A stretch of DNA of 64,000 nucleotides from Desmodus rotundus (lineage: Eukaryota; Chordata; Mammalia; Chiroptera; Phyllostomidae), in contig NC_071390.1 in the NCBI RefSeq assembly GCF_022682495.2, positions 166,185,220 through 166,249,219 of the forward strand, read 5' to 3'. This document shows, piece after piece, positions 10,835 through 59,709 of this stretch (position 1 is the first letter of the stretch; each line of letters begins with the position of its first letter). The notes beneath the pieces were generated by a model, which did not search any database, was not told the origin of the DNA, and saw only the letters and a list, made by a program, of their open reading frames with translations. The position numbers and the translations under genes are program-made.

Positions 10835-13800
10835 AATAATTATAGAAACTACTTTTCTGGGTGATCTTGATAACGTGTCCCGGATCTGCTCTTCCAGGAA
10901 AGCTTTCTTCAGAGACAGCATCTACGCCCCGGGCTGACAGCAGATGGGGTGGGGGGTGCCAGGTCCCACGAGCCACAGTCCAGCAGACCTCAGCAGGCAC
11001 CTGCTGGTAGAGTGCTGGTGAGCATCCGATACCGAGAGGTGTGGGGACAGGGAAAGCTGCTGGTCCGGACCGAGGCCCTCCCCTGGCCAGGGTGTCTGCT
11101 GGGCACCAGGTGGGCATTTCCTAAGCTTGAAATGAGCAACTCTGCTGGGTGAGGCTTCTCCTCTAAGTTCTGTGCTTGGGTCTGAGCTGGACCCAGGAGT
11201 GAGAGTGATGCACACAGCATTCACTCACTCACTCACTCACTCACCCATTCCTTTACCTATCATTTCACTGACACTTAATTGAGCAATGACCAAGTGCTAG
11301 TCACTCTTTCAGGGGCTTGGGGTGTGAAGAGAGGGACAAAGATTCTCCCTACGCCCCACCCCTTCCCCATACCCTTGTGCCATAAGACACCTGCTCATTC
11401 TCTGTGGATCTGAGACTCTCTTGGGGAAATAGGCATTACCCACCTAATCTCCCACAGAGGGACAGGAAGCTGGCAGGGGGGAGGGCTGGCAGTGGGTGTG
11501 AGAGTGACAGAGAGCAGCTCCCAGACAGGGCTGGGCAGAGGGAGTCAGGGGTCAAGGTGAAGTGTGTTGCGGGAGAAGGCATTCAGACAGAAAGAAGGAA
11601 GAGACAGAGCAAAGGTGGTGAAGGGGGATCACAGAGGCGGGGTGGGCGGTGCAGAGGTGGGGAGGGGTGGAGAGATGAGGCTGGACCAACAAGCAAGGTC
11701 CTGACCCTAAAGGATTTTATTTAGTTTGCTGGGAATTTTGTCTCTTATGCTAGGACACTGACAATCCATTTACGGCGAATGGGTGAAGGGAAAAGAGATG
11801 TGATCCCATTTCTATTTTAGGTCTGAAAGGTGGTGTGAAAAACCAGACTGGACAAGGAGGGAATCATGAAGAGGCTACCGGAAAATCCGCCCAAGAGATG
11901 ATGAAGGTTTGGACATGAAAGAGGCCTTGGGAAAGGGTAGCAACAGAGTCAAGAAAGGTTTCAGACACAGAGAACAAGACAGCTATGTGACCAGAGCAGA
12001 CTCAGAAATGGGTTAGAACTCACCCCCATTCCACTCGGGACAATCTTAAGACTCCTTAGACCCTAGGCACTGGGTTTTCTTGGAGACCACTTCCCCATTC
12101 ACATAAAATGTCCACATCCCACATTAAACATGGCTTTATGGTTAAAAAAAAAGTTTTTGAGAAGATTTTTATAATTTTGCCTTTCAAATTATTTAGCTAC
12201 ATGTGTATCTAACACATTTAATTTGCAAATGGCCGCAGTCTCTGGGCAATCGCCAGGCATACCAAAAATTCTAGCTGAAGGAGAAAATCTAACCCATAAA
12301 GTGGCTCCCAAATGGCTTGTGGCTGAACCCTCCGGTCTCTGCCTTGGCCCTCCTGCGGCCTGATCTTCTTCTCCCTCGTGTCTCTGACGAGGACACTTGT
12401 CATTGGAGTTTGATCCCACTTGGATAACCCAGGATGGTTTATCTTGAGATCCTTAACTTTAACTTCACCTACAAAGGCCCTTTTCCAAGAAAAATCAGTC
12501 ACATCCTCTCAGGACTAGCACGTGGATGTACTTTCGGGGGCCACAGCTCAGCCCATTACGTATGGAGAGACCATTCTTTGTTGATTTTTCAGTCAGTTGA
12601 AGAACATTTATGAGGTTTCTAGTTTGTGAGCATTATAAATCAGCTGCTTGAAACACCCACAGGACTTTGCACAGACCCATGCTTTCCTTTTCCCGGGGTG
12701 TGGAACTAGAGGCCGCTTCTTTGTAACATTCTAGGTCCTCCAAAAAATGGAAGAGGCCCATCTTTCTCTGTCCATCTCTGAGCAGTTGGGCCTGGGCCCT
12801 CTGTTCCCCAACTCACACCCCACATCTGCTCTGCCCTGGCTTTAGATAAGTTCAGGTCTGGTCACCCTGCCCTGTGGCTGCTGACCCCTCCCGACACCCC
12901 TGCACTTTGAGAGTCAAGGAAGTGCCTGGGCAGGGAATGGGGACCAAATCTCATTTCCTGGGGCCTGTTTCCTTGTGCGCCAGGCTCCAGGCTCACACGT
13001 GGCAGTTTCTGTCACAGGCCCTGGTTCCTGAGTCTATGCTGGCCTCGGGAAGCCACAGAGAGATGGGTCTGCTGGGGTGCATGCCCCTGCCAGCCCACTC
13101 TAGGATCACAGCCCAGCTAGCCCAGCCAGACAAGTGGGAGACCTGCTGAGATGCAATTTGATAATCAACCTGTAATTTGGTTATCTCAAAAAAGAAAGGA
13201 ACAATCAATACTGCTAATCTCCTCCCATGCACTCCCCTGCTGAGACGGGAAGCTACATGGAGCCCGGCTTGTTTTTGGCTACACAGGTTCTGCTGCTGGT
13301 TCAAAAGTCTTCAGTTTAATGTCAACATTTGCTTTTGAATCTTTTTTTTTTTTCCTTTTCATTATTTGCTTCTGCTTTTCCTTGCCAGGTGTGAGAACAC
13401 ACAGACAGGAGCCCGTCCACTGTGTTTGCATGTGAGATCCTGCCACCTGTGTGACCCTCCCACCCCGGGTTATCTCACCCGATCAGGACACCTCCAAACT
13501 CCCGAGATGAAAGGGCCAATGAGGTCGTGTAGAAATGCGGCTGGCTGGGGACCTCATCTGTTCCCCAGGGAAGGCTGCTCCCCACCCTGCAGGTGAGACA
13601 GCTCCCACTGCTGGCCAGAGTCCCGACTCACAGGCTCTTGACCTTGGCTGCATTGCCAGCACTAACTCAGCCTGTCAGTGCGGTGCCGAGGACGGGAATA
13701 TGGTGGGTGGATGGCGGTGGGGGTTGTCTGTAACATTCCTGGGGACCTACACCTTCATCTCGCTTCTCTGCTCACCTCGCGTAGACAATCCCACTCCCTA

Positions 13801-15659
13801 GAAGGAACTTGTATGGTTTCATTTGGATCTAAAACCCCAGGGAAGGGAAGAGCACACGGCCTTCCCAGAGCCAGGCCAGTTGAGAGGAACAGCACGTTCC
13901 TCTGCAGGCGGCACTCATTTAGGGTTTAGTGATAATTTAGTCCGAATTTGTAAGTAAGGGAACTCAATTAAAAATGAGGGTTTGGGGCTCCCCTACCCCC
14001 AAACCAAAAAGTTTAAAAACTTAGGAGCTCTTCAGTGTTCCTCTCATTTCTGGGTATAGATTTTGTCTTGGATACTAAAAGGCTCTGGATTTGATACACT
14101 GTGACTACGGTTGTATGCAAACACTTGTTTTCTGATAGGCCACATTATCAGCTTGTAAGGAGAACCTGCCTCGCCCGTCTGTGACTGGGTACTTTCTCAA
14201 GTGTAAAGAGAAATTTTAATTCTGTGCTTAAACACCAGTGAGGCCAATTCTAAAACCATTACTCCGGAGTTCAGAGTGACTTGGAAAATGATGTTTTGTG
14301 GACTGAAGCACTTGTTTTGTCAGTCATTGCCATTTGTCCGGGCACACACGAGGCCCTCGCACTCCAAGTGGGGTCTCTCACCCCACAGCTGCAGACAGCC
14401 TGCCCGGAGATCCTGAACACAGGTCTCAGAACTGCTATTTAAGACAGGGGCTCCCAGGCTGTCTCGGACCTCTTTTCTACCTTTCCGCCTCCCTCGGTGA
14501 TCCCATCTGGCTTACGGGTTTTACCACCACCTGTATGTGACTGACTCCCTGCAGATGCACCGTGACCTCCAGAACTGGAGGTCTGCTTACTGGACATTTT
14601 AACTTGAAGCCTAATACATATAAAACTCTTGATTTCCTCCCCACGCCCAACTTGCTCCTCTCCCCATTTCATCTCCACCCTGTCTCCCCTATCTCGGCCA
14701 ATGGCACCTTGCTCTCGTAGCTGGATGCCGAGGTACACGGGGCCTCTCTTGCATCAAACCACGTGCTGAGCTGCACCAGGCCCTGCAGAGCCCCCGCCTG
14801 CCCTCAGCCTTGCTCTCCCATTCCTGCTTGCGGCCAGGCTGGCTCTTCTCTGAGGGGCCCTCTCTAGACACCCCACGGACCCCACCTAAGCAAGCAGAGG
14901 CCCCCTGGCACTGGGATATTTCTAAGCACAATTCAGGCTTCCCTTCAATCCTGTGAGTTTCTGCTATTCTTACAAAATCCCATTCCCTTAAGTTAACCAG
15001 TCTTGGTTTCTCATTTTTAAAACTCCAATAATGATTATACTGAAGGTGTACATTTTCAAATCTTTGAAGAATTAAATGCAAAACGACCTTATCACTGTTT
15101 TCTGGAACGAACAAGCGGAAAGCAGGCCTGAGAGCTAAGCTTACGCTGATCCTGGATGATCCCGGGCCACAGGAAATCCTGACCCGATGGAGGGCAGCCG
15201 CGGAAGCTCTTTGGGCTGCGGCTGCACCTGGCCAGGCCCACAGCACCACAGCCGAGGGCTTTCCGTTTGTGCTCCCTCCCGACAACGCTGCGTCACCGCC
15301 CCCACCACCAGTGAGACCAGTGAGTAGCGTTGGGCTGCAGCATCAGCTACCTAGATGGCAAGTCAATGGCACAACGGCATCTAGGACCTGGGCATCATCC
15401 CAGGTAGGGTCATTACTTCACACTCTGGTCTCTCTGAAGGCAGCATATGTGGTCCAGAAACATACCTCGTTAGACCAGGCTATGAGTAAGAAATTAAGAT
15501 CCACTATCTTCACCTGGAAAGTAGAAAATGTTTGAAGTGTCCAGGATGATTCTCTCCAACACCTGGCATCGGGACAGCACTTTCAAGTTAATATAAGATT
15601 AAAAGCAGGGGCTACATGCATTATGCTAGGGAGAACTTGATACACACCTAAGCTTTATA
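10835..15659. other. Intergenic, no gene recognised; (TCAC)n at 11221-11244
   Basis: Contains a short tetranucleotide repeat, a purine-rich stretch at 11450-11690 and a T-run near 13340. A 198-codon open frame on the minus strand (15285-14689) has no recognisable domain or splice context and is treated as chance. AT-rich sequence at 14920-15110 could be conserved noncoding DNA, but that needs alignment. Confidence 0.5.
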
Positions 15660-15940
15660 TTGGGTTGGCCAAAAATTTCAGTTGGGTTTTTCCCATAAAA
15701 TAAAAGACATTTTTTCATTTTCACCAGTAACTTTATTGATTTGGATATTTTGAGTATGTCAGCTGTCTCCTGTGTGGTGTTAACATCAGTTGTTTTCAAT
15801 TAATGTCTTGATTGGATCCCCATCAACGTCAACTGGTCCACCCAGCTGTGGAGCATCGTCCAGTGAGAGATCTCTGGCATGAAACATGCAAACCACTTCT
15901 GACATGTCCGCTCAGTCACAGCGCCCTCTTCACACCTCGC

Positions 15941-15986
<46 letters not shown>

Positions 15987-16234
15987 CAGCTGCGGTTTTA
16001 CTTTTCTTGAAATAATAAAGCATAATACGCAGAAAATGTTGCATATTTTCTTCCATCCTCAGTATTAAAATGGCTACACAAAAACTCACCAATTTTGGTG
16101 AGGTTTTTTAAAAATGCACACTGATATGACCGCTGTCACAATACAATCTAACAAAACTGTTTCAAATGAAGTTAAAGACAACTAAGCACCACTAGAGCCA
16201 TTGTATGGAAAAAACCAAATTTTGGCCAACCCAA
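15660..16234 (-). mobile_element. Mariner-family derivative, internally deleted, with TA target duplication
   Basis: The terminal inverted repeats TTGGGTTGGCCAAAA and TTTTGGCCAACCCAA lie at the two ends, flanked by TA (15658-15659 and 16235-16236). At 575 bp it is less than half a full mariner. Read on the minus strand it keeps a scrap of the transposase N-terminal helix-turn-helix region (TCQKWF, near 15905-15885) and a downstream remnant, with the catalytic core missing. A (GT)20 run interrupts it. A related copy in the opposite orientation is at 49520-50078. Confidence 0.85.
15945..15984. repeat. (GT)20 microsatellite inside the mariner derivative
   Basis: Twenty uninterrupted GT units, likely to be length-variable between individuals. 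Confidence 0.97.
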
Positions 16235-16236
16235 TA

Positions 16237-17559
16237 CTTACATTTAATTTTTTTTCATAGAATAGCATATTTAAAGTGCCACTTCCCAAAGCAAAAAACA
16301 TCCTATAAATTCCAACAGTTATAAAATAACCTACCTGTTCAGTGTGAATGTTTCGTGTAGTGAAAACCTGCCCCTTTCTCTAGTAGAGAATACTCGTCTG
16401 CTTTCCCAGAACTGAGTCACACAAAATCTCGACATGTGACACTCAGTCCCTGTCACTAAACTACTGAACACCTACATGCCAGGCACACAGGTAACGTGAC
16501 CTCAGCACACAGACAGGCGTGTGACTGTCCAGCGGCACAGGCCCTGACGGGGCCCGCGGCGCGGTTCTACCCCTTGGCCTTAAGCTGCGGGGTCTAACTT
16601 CTGAGCCGAGATGGGTCACGTCATTCATACTTCACACATCCACGCGGTCTGTCTCTCTGTGTGTTCTAGTACTGAACATTTTTAGGGTTTCTACTTGATG
16701 TACCTTTCGAGGTACTTAATTTTATTTTTTTATTATTTTATCTTATTTTTAAACAGAAGACTGCCTTCTGTGATCGCTCACCACTAGAACCTTACGTAGC
16801 TTGCCCGCTCCACCCCTGGAGCTGACGACCACCTAGGGGGGGCGAGGACAAACTGCACGCACACAGGGCCTTTTCCGAAGACGGCTTAGAAAGCGGTCAC
16901 GTACTACATACTGCCCGGGGTACAGGCATATTACTCTCCTCTAAATTCTAAGCCATGTAACCACTACCAGCTTTCGACTTTGAAGGCCTCACCATCCAAA
17001 ATCCAAATAAAGTCTACCTTATTTATTGAACAAATACTATTTTTAGAGCAAGATGCTGGTAACTTTAATACTTTTCTTTGGGAGGAGGCAAGATAAGAAA
17101 TAAACTATGACTTAAAAAATACACACCTTCTCCCGTTTACTGTTTCCCTGTCCAACAACAGATGCCGTCTCTCTCTAGTCAGGAGCCCCGTCAGAAAGCA
17201 CAAACCTCTGCATGGCCCTCAGTACACCAGACCAAACGACCACCTCACACTGAACGTGCTGGCTGTTATTAAATAATATTCTCCAGTTTTGTTGAGAGGA
17301 GCTTGAAATGTTCCTGAGCTGGGAGACAGGCCCCGAGAGTGACAAAGCCCATTCCCCCATTTAGGAGGGAGGAACAAGACCTCTCCTGAAAGCAGTCAAA
17401 GACACAGGAAGGAAACGGGCACAGCTATCAGCTGGATGTAATGTAAGACAGCGAGGTCAGACTGTAGATACACAAACTGTAACATGGAATTTAATTTTAC
17501 CTTTGTGAAGTATTTTGAAATCAAAGATGATAACACACGCATCAGGCACATTCAACAGA
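16237..17559. other. Intergenic sequence just downstream of RBPJ
   Basis: No gene or clear repeat recognised. An A/T-rich stretch at 16718-16755 and a second TTATTTATT at about 17021-17029 (a minus-strand AATAAA) could serve longer RBPJ transcripts. Confidence 0.5.
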
Positions 17560-17597
17560 GGACTTTTACAATGGTTTACATTTCCTTTTTATTTATT
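17560..17597 (-). terminator. RBPJ: Probable RBPJ polyadenylation signal and cleavage region
   Basis: On the minus strand an overlapping double signal AATAAATAAA lies at 17597-17588. About 30-70 nt further downstream on that strand comes GT-rich sequence (TGTGCC, GCGTGTGTT, plus positions about 17525-17555), the usual layout of a mammalian poly(A) site. Cleavage would fall near 17565-17578. Another AATAAA on the same strand at about 17024-17029 is a weaker alternative. Confidence 0.5.
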
Positions 17598-20500
17598 CCT
17601 TGAAACTGCCCGTATTGCAGGTTTCTCATGGACGAAATATGGAACCGAGCAGATTTGGTTTTCTACAAAATTATGGTATAAACTTGCTCAATTTTCTATC
17701 TTATTGCTAACAAACCTCACAGGCGCACAATTTGTAAAACAAACCCCTTTAGGACTGAATGTGTAGAGCATGCTGCAAGGTACAAGAAATAAGCCAAAAA
17801 TGAGCATATAAACCTACATTTGGACCAACACAGTACTGAATGCGGGAAAACATTGATCACAACACAGGGAAAATTAATAAAAGGAGATACAGTTCAGTCC
17901 TGAAAGGGTTAAATAGAAACCCTAATATATTATTGTTTCTAACCATTCAGCCCACATTACAGTGCTTGAAAACAGAGTCAAAAGTCTGGCAAAGAAAATT
18001 ACACACATTTGTTCAGTACTCATCAGAAACAGCTGCTTTTGAAATCAAAAGTAAGTAACCTGGTTAATAATTGAATAGCATTTTGTTTCAAAAAGGGACC
18101 CCCCTCCCCCCATGGATTATTTGGTTAAATCTGACCAGTTAGTTTAGTTCTCAAAAACCGTTTTGGGCACTGGAAATTTTCTGTGAGGACACAGATGGTA
18201 CCAGTTTCGTTAGAAAATAAACAAAGAAAACAACCAGTGGCGATCGCAAACAAGTCTGTGCAGTAAGAGTGACAAAGATTTCACTAACTGATGTATAGAT
18301 GAGGATGCCTTCGGTTGCCACAGTGTAAGAACAGTCAGCAGCAGGCTAAGCAGCACACTAGTGTTCAACTTTGAAGTCACTCAACATGAAAGGGCTTTCT
18401 GCACTTCAAGCCTTCAGCTTGCCTCCCGGTCTGCATGACCCAGTCAGTGGAACTACCACCGCCACACCGGGTCACAGACTCAGCCTCTATGCGTAGTTTT
18501 AGAAATTGCATAGGCCCATGACAGCGTAAGACACTTCTAAATCAGAATTTGAAAGAATAAAACCTGCTCAAATGTACTATACTTTAATTGAAGCGGTTAC
18601 CATTGTAAGAGAGTCTTTGTGAGGGAAAATGACCGGTATCTCTAATAATGCCACCATGGGGGGAGGGCAGCAGGCAGGGCGGGGTGGGCGGGGCGGACTG
18701 TCTACTATAAACATAGGACAAGGCTCCTATAAATTATATGCTAAAAATGATGTAAAATCCATGGAGAAGATTTTTTAAGCAGCTGACAAAAGAACCAATA
18801 ACAGTAACCTACGACTGACAAATCATTTCAGTCTTTAGATTGTGGGACGTAGAATGACCAAAAAAATAGCAGGGGGAAATGCCTATGTAAGTACATTCTC
18901 GGACTTTCCAGAAAAACAATCAGGAGGAGTTTACAGTCTAATATTTCAATTATCTTATTACAAGAAACAAAGAGCCAAAATAAGATATTATTTAAATATT
19001 AAAAAGCAGTTCATTTTAATAAAGCCATAAACTTGAAAAATTATTTTGTGCTGCAAAGCCGGGTAAGGAATAGTTTGTTCTTCGAAAGCATCTCATCTGT
19101 TCTCAGTTGATTTAATATAATTTTGTAACTGAACACCAAACCTGGGAGGTGGAGGAGACCTGTGACCCACTACAAATAAAGCAGCACTGGAAACATTTCC
19201 AACTCTGGACAGAAAGCACTGTGTCCAGGCTGCTGGCATGACTCAACAGAGAGAATAAATACTACTCAAAAATAAGCAAGTTTATAAGAAAAAGCCAGTA
19301 AACAGTTAAAACAAAGAAAGATAAGGCCACAATGAATTCTGCCCTTGATCACTGAAACAGATGTAAAGTGTGAGGCAGGAGTAGCTTATGAGAGAGAAGC
19401 TAGTGACTGGAGCAGATCTGGAGAGAAGGCTGTAATATATAGAGTATAATGCAGCCTGTGAGTACGTAAAAGGCTTGCACTAAGAGGAAACCACAGTAAC
19501 TTTGATTTAATCACTAACATGTTTTACAAATGACTTCCCCCTTGAAAACCGAGGAGAAAACACTTTAAAGATGTCAGGAATTGTATTTACAATGACATAG
19601 TCTGAGCAAAAGATGAGTGATGAAGATTGCAAAGCTGGAAAAAAAGCTACTAACAATGATGTTGAAAAAGTCTACTGATGGAAGTTTTCAAAATAGCCCA
19701 GGACAACAGAAAGTGTTCTGCATGGAAATGCTGCAGAACTTACAGTTTTGCGTTCATAAGGTACTTGTGGCTCCTGTTTTATGTATGGGACAGTGAAAAG
19801 CTTACCGCGATCTAGAGGTAGTTTTCCCTCTAAGAAGGACGACTGCATTAACATTACACACACGGTTCCTGCACTAACTGTAGCCCAATGAGACCGCTGA
19901 AGTTTCTGAGAGGCTGAACGGAGGCATTGCCACAGTGCAGACGCGGGAGCAACGCAAAAGGGGAGCTGAGAGTGCAGGGCCAGCACACAACCCTGCACGC
20001 AACCAATCTTAACGGAAGGGTAAAGAAATGTTTTCTGAGTAGGAGACATTTGTGGAGATGCTCAGTACTGAAAAAGACCAAAAAAAAAAAAAAAAAAAAA
20101 AAAGGCAGAGAAAGTAACGGAAAGATAAGTTACATTTGCATTTTTATAATCTCACAACTATCTGCTTCTAAAGTACTGTCTTCCAGCTATTTTAGTTGAC
20201 CATCTAATAAGAGCATCTTGTTTTAAGGTTACAATGACATCTTGGCCTAGGCTACCAAAGGAAAAAAAAAAAGGTAAATAAAAACATGCTTTTGCTGAGA
20301 TTTTCCTCATTATACAAGAAGGGCACCATCTACCAACTGGTAGCAAATACTTCTATGATTTTTTTTTGTCATTTGCCAACAAGGCAGAAAACACCCTACT
20401 GAATAAAATCACTGGGAACATTACAAGTTCAAAATAAAATGTTTAACTTACACATAATACAAGTTATGTACAAGATTAGGAGGGGCAAAATTCCTTAACA

Positions 20501-21474
20501 AATCCTGAAATAAGGAGACACATTTATGCATGGGGAAAGGGGAGAGGACACTTCAAATACCAACATGTTCTGTGCCGTTGTTACCTCATTAATGACTAAA
20601 TGGCCACATTTAATTCCACGGAAATGTCCGTGCCACCTGGATCACCACTATAAATACATGTTTTTAAAAAGAAAACGTGGAGACAATTGCCGAATGTCTG
20701 AGAATGGAGACTAAGTTCACATACATTGCATGTGTTGCAGGCAAGGCAGAGGCATTTTTTTAAAGCTTTTGCACAGACTTCATATAATCTTAAAAAAATA
20801 TTCAGGACTTTACAAGATTTGACTTGTTGAAATCAAAACAATTTCAACTCATGAAAAGTCATAAGACTTCAGCTATTACAAAAAAAAAAAAAAACCAACA
20901 AAAACAGCCCAGTTCCAGCCTTAGACCAAAAAAACCGGGGAGAGCACGGCAACAAGACTAAAGAAGCATGGTCAGGCCTGGAACCTGAATGTACTTAAGA
21001 GCAAGAGCTCCAAGGGCGCCGGGCGAGGAACAACCTATTTGGTAACAAAGGTGTACTATATACGGTGATATAAAAAAGGTATGGTGAAAATGTACCTTTT
21101 ACTAAAGCTTATAGAAGTTCCTTGGTCCATAAAAACTATGTTAGATTTGTGTCTTCTAGTTTGATTAACTTTTATTCCAGCCACATCTCTATTTCTTGCC
21201 CATTTAAACAAAACCAAACAAAAACCAATCAAATATAACAGCTGAAAAAATTTGATTTCCAATAGTTTATACATGTTGATTTGTTTGTTTGTTTGTTTGT
21301 TTTACTGTGGCTTCTGCACATCAAATCAGCACTTGCAGGTAATGGGGTTTTTGAATAATATCACCCGGTATGAAAAGTTTTCCCAAGAAACCACAAAAGA
21401 TTGTTCACTTTTCTCATTTCTGTCAATGTTTTGTCGCACTCAAGTCAGTTTAAGTCCCGGCAACAAGACGGTGG
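17570..21474 (-). other. RBPJ: RBPJ 3' UTR (inferred extent)
   Basis: About 3.9 kb of AT-rich sequence follows the RBPJ stop with no splice-like interruption and no recent transposon. It contains simple runs: a (GTTT)n-like run near 21282-21301, an A-tract at 20881-20894 and a longer A-tract at 20080-20103 on the plus strand. Open reading frames here are short and unrelated to known proteins. The downstream limit rests on the poly(A) signal at 17588-17597. Shorter isoforms ending upstream are possible. Confidence 0.6.
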
Positions 21475-58287
<36,813 letters not shown>

Positions 58288-58679
58288 CTGGAAAAAAATA
58301 AGAAAAATAATTAAATAGGCTGTATGACAGATTCCATAAAAAGGTTTTTAGAAACCATGAAATCTCCTTTGTAACATATACTTCAACCCTACTGACCAGT
58401 GTAAAGAGAAATCCTCTAATAAACAAACCTCTATACCCAGAAATAGCAAAACACAAAAATGGTTCCTGAACAAAAACAACACATTCTAAGCAGGCCTTAC
58501 TGTAGGCTCTGGGCAGGGAGCACACTGATTAGATGAGGACTTGGGGTACCCTACAGAGATACTCTGAAAAAAACCCTACCCAAAGACCCACGTCTCACAC
58601 AATCTACAGCACCCAGAACAATCCTCACAGCCCAAGATATACAGCTCACAAGTGTTTATCATGTGCCAGCAATAACCTA

Positions 58680-58810
58680 TACATTTTTTGTACAGTATCC
58701 TCTTTGATCATATTGGCCCATTTTAAAGATGTAGAAAGCAATTTCCCCAATGTCACAAAGTAAATAAATGGCAGGCAGAGTTGAGATTTAAATCCACATG
58801 CTGATTACCT
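58680..58810 (-). repeat. MIR relic (reverse)
   Basis: 'ggcccattttaaagatgtag', 'atttccccaatgtcacaaag' and 'gttgagatttaaatccacat' follow the reverse MIR core. Confidence 0.65.
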
Positions 58811-58949
58811 AACTAGCTTATAGTATGCTCCCCTTCATAAAGAAATGAGCTAAGTGGACTAACACAGAAGCATTTCAACAGGTTGGCAAAGCGCAAAGAC
58901 AAAAGCAAAAACAAGGATAAGAAACCACAATTTAGGCTGGAATTAGAAT

Positions 58950-59400
58950 ACAGCATGGAGGTTAAGAGAAAGGCTCTAGAGCAGAGGTGTCAAACTCATT
59001 TTTACCAGGGGGGCCCACATCAGCCTCACAGTTGCCTTCAAAGGGCTGAATGGAATTTTAGGACTGTACAAGTGTAACTACTCCTTAACATTTCAGTTGG
59101 GAGCTCAGCGCTGCCGCCTGGTGGAAACAAGGTGCCAAGACAGATAAAACAAGGTGGAGGGCCTTTGTTTGCCACCTGCTCTAGAGTAAGACTAGCTGAG
59201 TTCAAATCTATGATTTGGTATTTACTTGCTGTATAACCTTGAAGTCATTTGACTCTCTAGACCTCTGCTTCTACCTCTGCAAAAGGGCCATGACTGCACT
59301 ACCTCAGGGGTTGTTGAAGGAATTAAATGTTGATTATTACACACAAAACACATATAATAGTACTTGGAATGCAGGAACTCTCAATAAATGTTAGTAATTA
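58950..59400 (+). repeat. MIR SINE interrupted by an hAT element
   Basis: The left part (AGCATGGAGGTTAAGAGAAA, then GGCTCTAGAG) continues after the inserted element as TAAGACTAGCTGAGTTCAAA, 'ttacttgctgtataaccttg', 'cctctgcttctacctctgca', 'gaaggaattaaatgttgatt' and CTCTCAATAAATGTTAGTAA. The order is a near full-length MIR once the insert is removed. Confidence 0.85.
58982..59178 (+). mobile_element. Non-autonomous hAT element (nhAT-like), 197 bp, with 8-bp target duplication
   Basis: Inverted ends CAGAGGTGTCAAAC and GTTTGCCACCTG are flanked by identical 8-bp repeats CTCTAGAG (58974-58981 and 59179-59186). Interior reads CACATCAGCCTCACAGTTGC and 'aaagggctgaatggaatttt'. There is no open frame. 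hAT elements make 8-bp duplications, and short copies with these ends are known from vesper bats. Confidence 0.92.
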
Positions 59401-59402
59401 TA

Positions 59403-59709
59403 GCTGGCCCTTGAACAACATGGGTTTGAACTTAATAGATTTTTTTCAATAAATACTGTAAATGTATTTCCTCTTTTACAGTTTTCTTAGTAACATTTTC
59501 TTTTTTCTAGCTTACTTTAGTCTCAGACTACACATGCATATATAACGTACAAAATATGTGTTAATCAGCTATTTATGTTATAGGTAAGTTGTCCAGTCCA
59601 CATTAGGTATTAGTGAAGATTTGGGGAGTCGAAAGTTTATACTTGGGTTTTTGACTATGCAGGAGGTCGGCACCCCAAATCCCCATGCTATTCAAAGGTG
59701 AACCATATT
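59403..59709 (+). mobile_element. MER2-like Tigger (pogo) DNA transposon
   Basis: Ends GCTGGCCCTTGAACAACATG and the complement-like CTATTCAAAGGTGAACCA; interior 'ttttcttagtaacattttct', CAAAATATGTGTTAATCAGC and 'gtcggcaccccaaatcccca' follow MER2 order. TA lies at each border. Confidence 0.75.

Noticed and set aside
14689..15285. 198-codon open frame on the minus strand
   Set aside because: Low-complexity composition, no recognisable domain, overlapping open frames elsewhere and no splice or promoter context; probably chance in GC-rich DNA.
15945..15984. Short cysteine/valine-repeat open frames across the GT run
   Set aside because: They are translations of a dinucleotide microsatellite, not genes.
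1..17000. Possible CCKAR, the expected downstream neighbour of RBPJ in mammals
   Set aside because: No seven-transmembrane exon or other CCKAR-like sequence was found; it presumably lies beyond the window.
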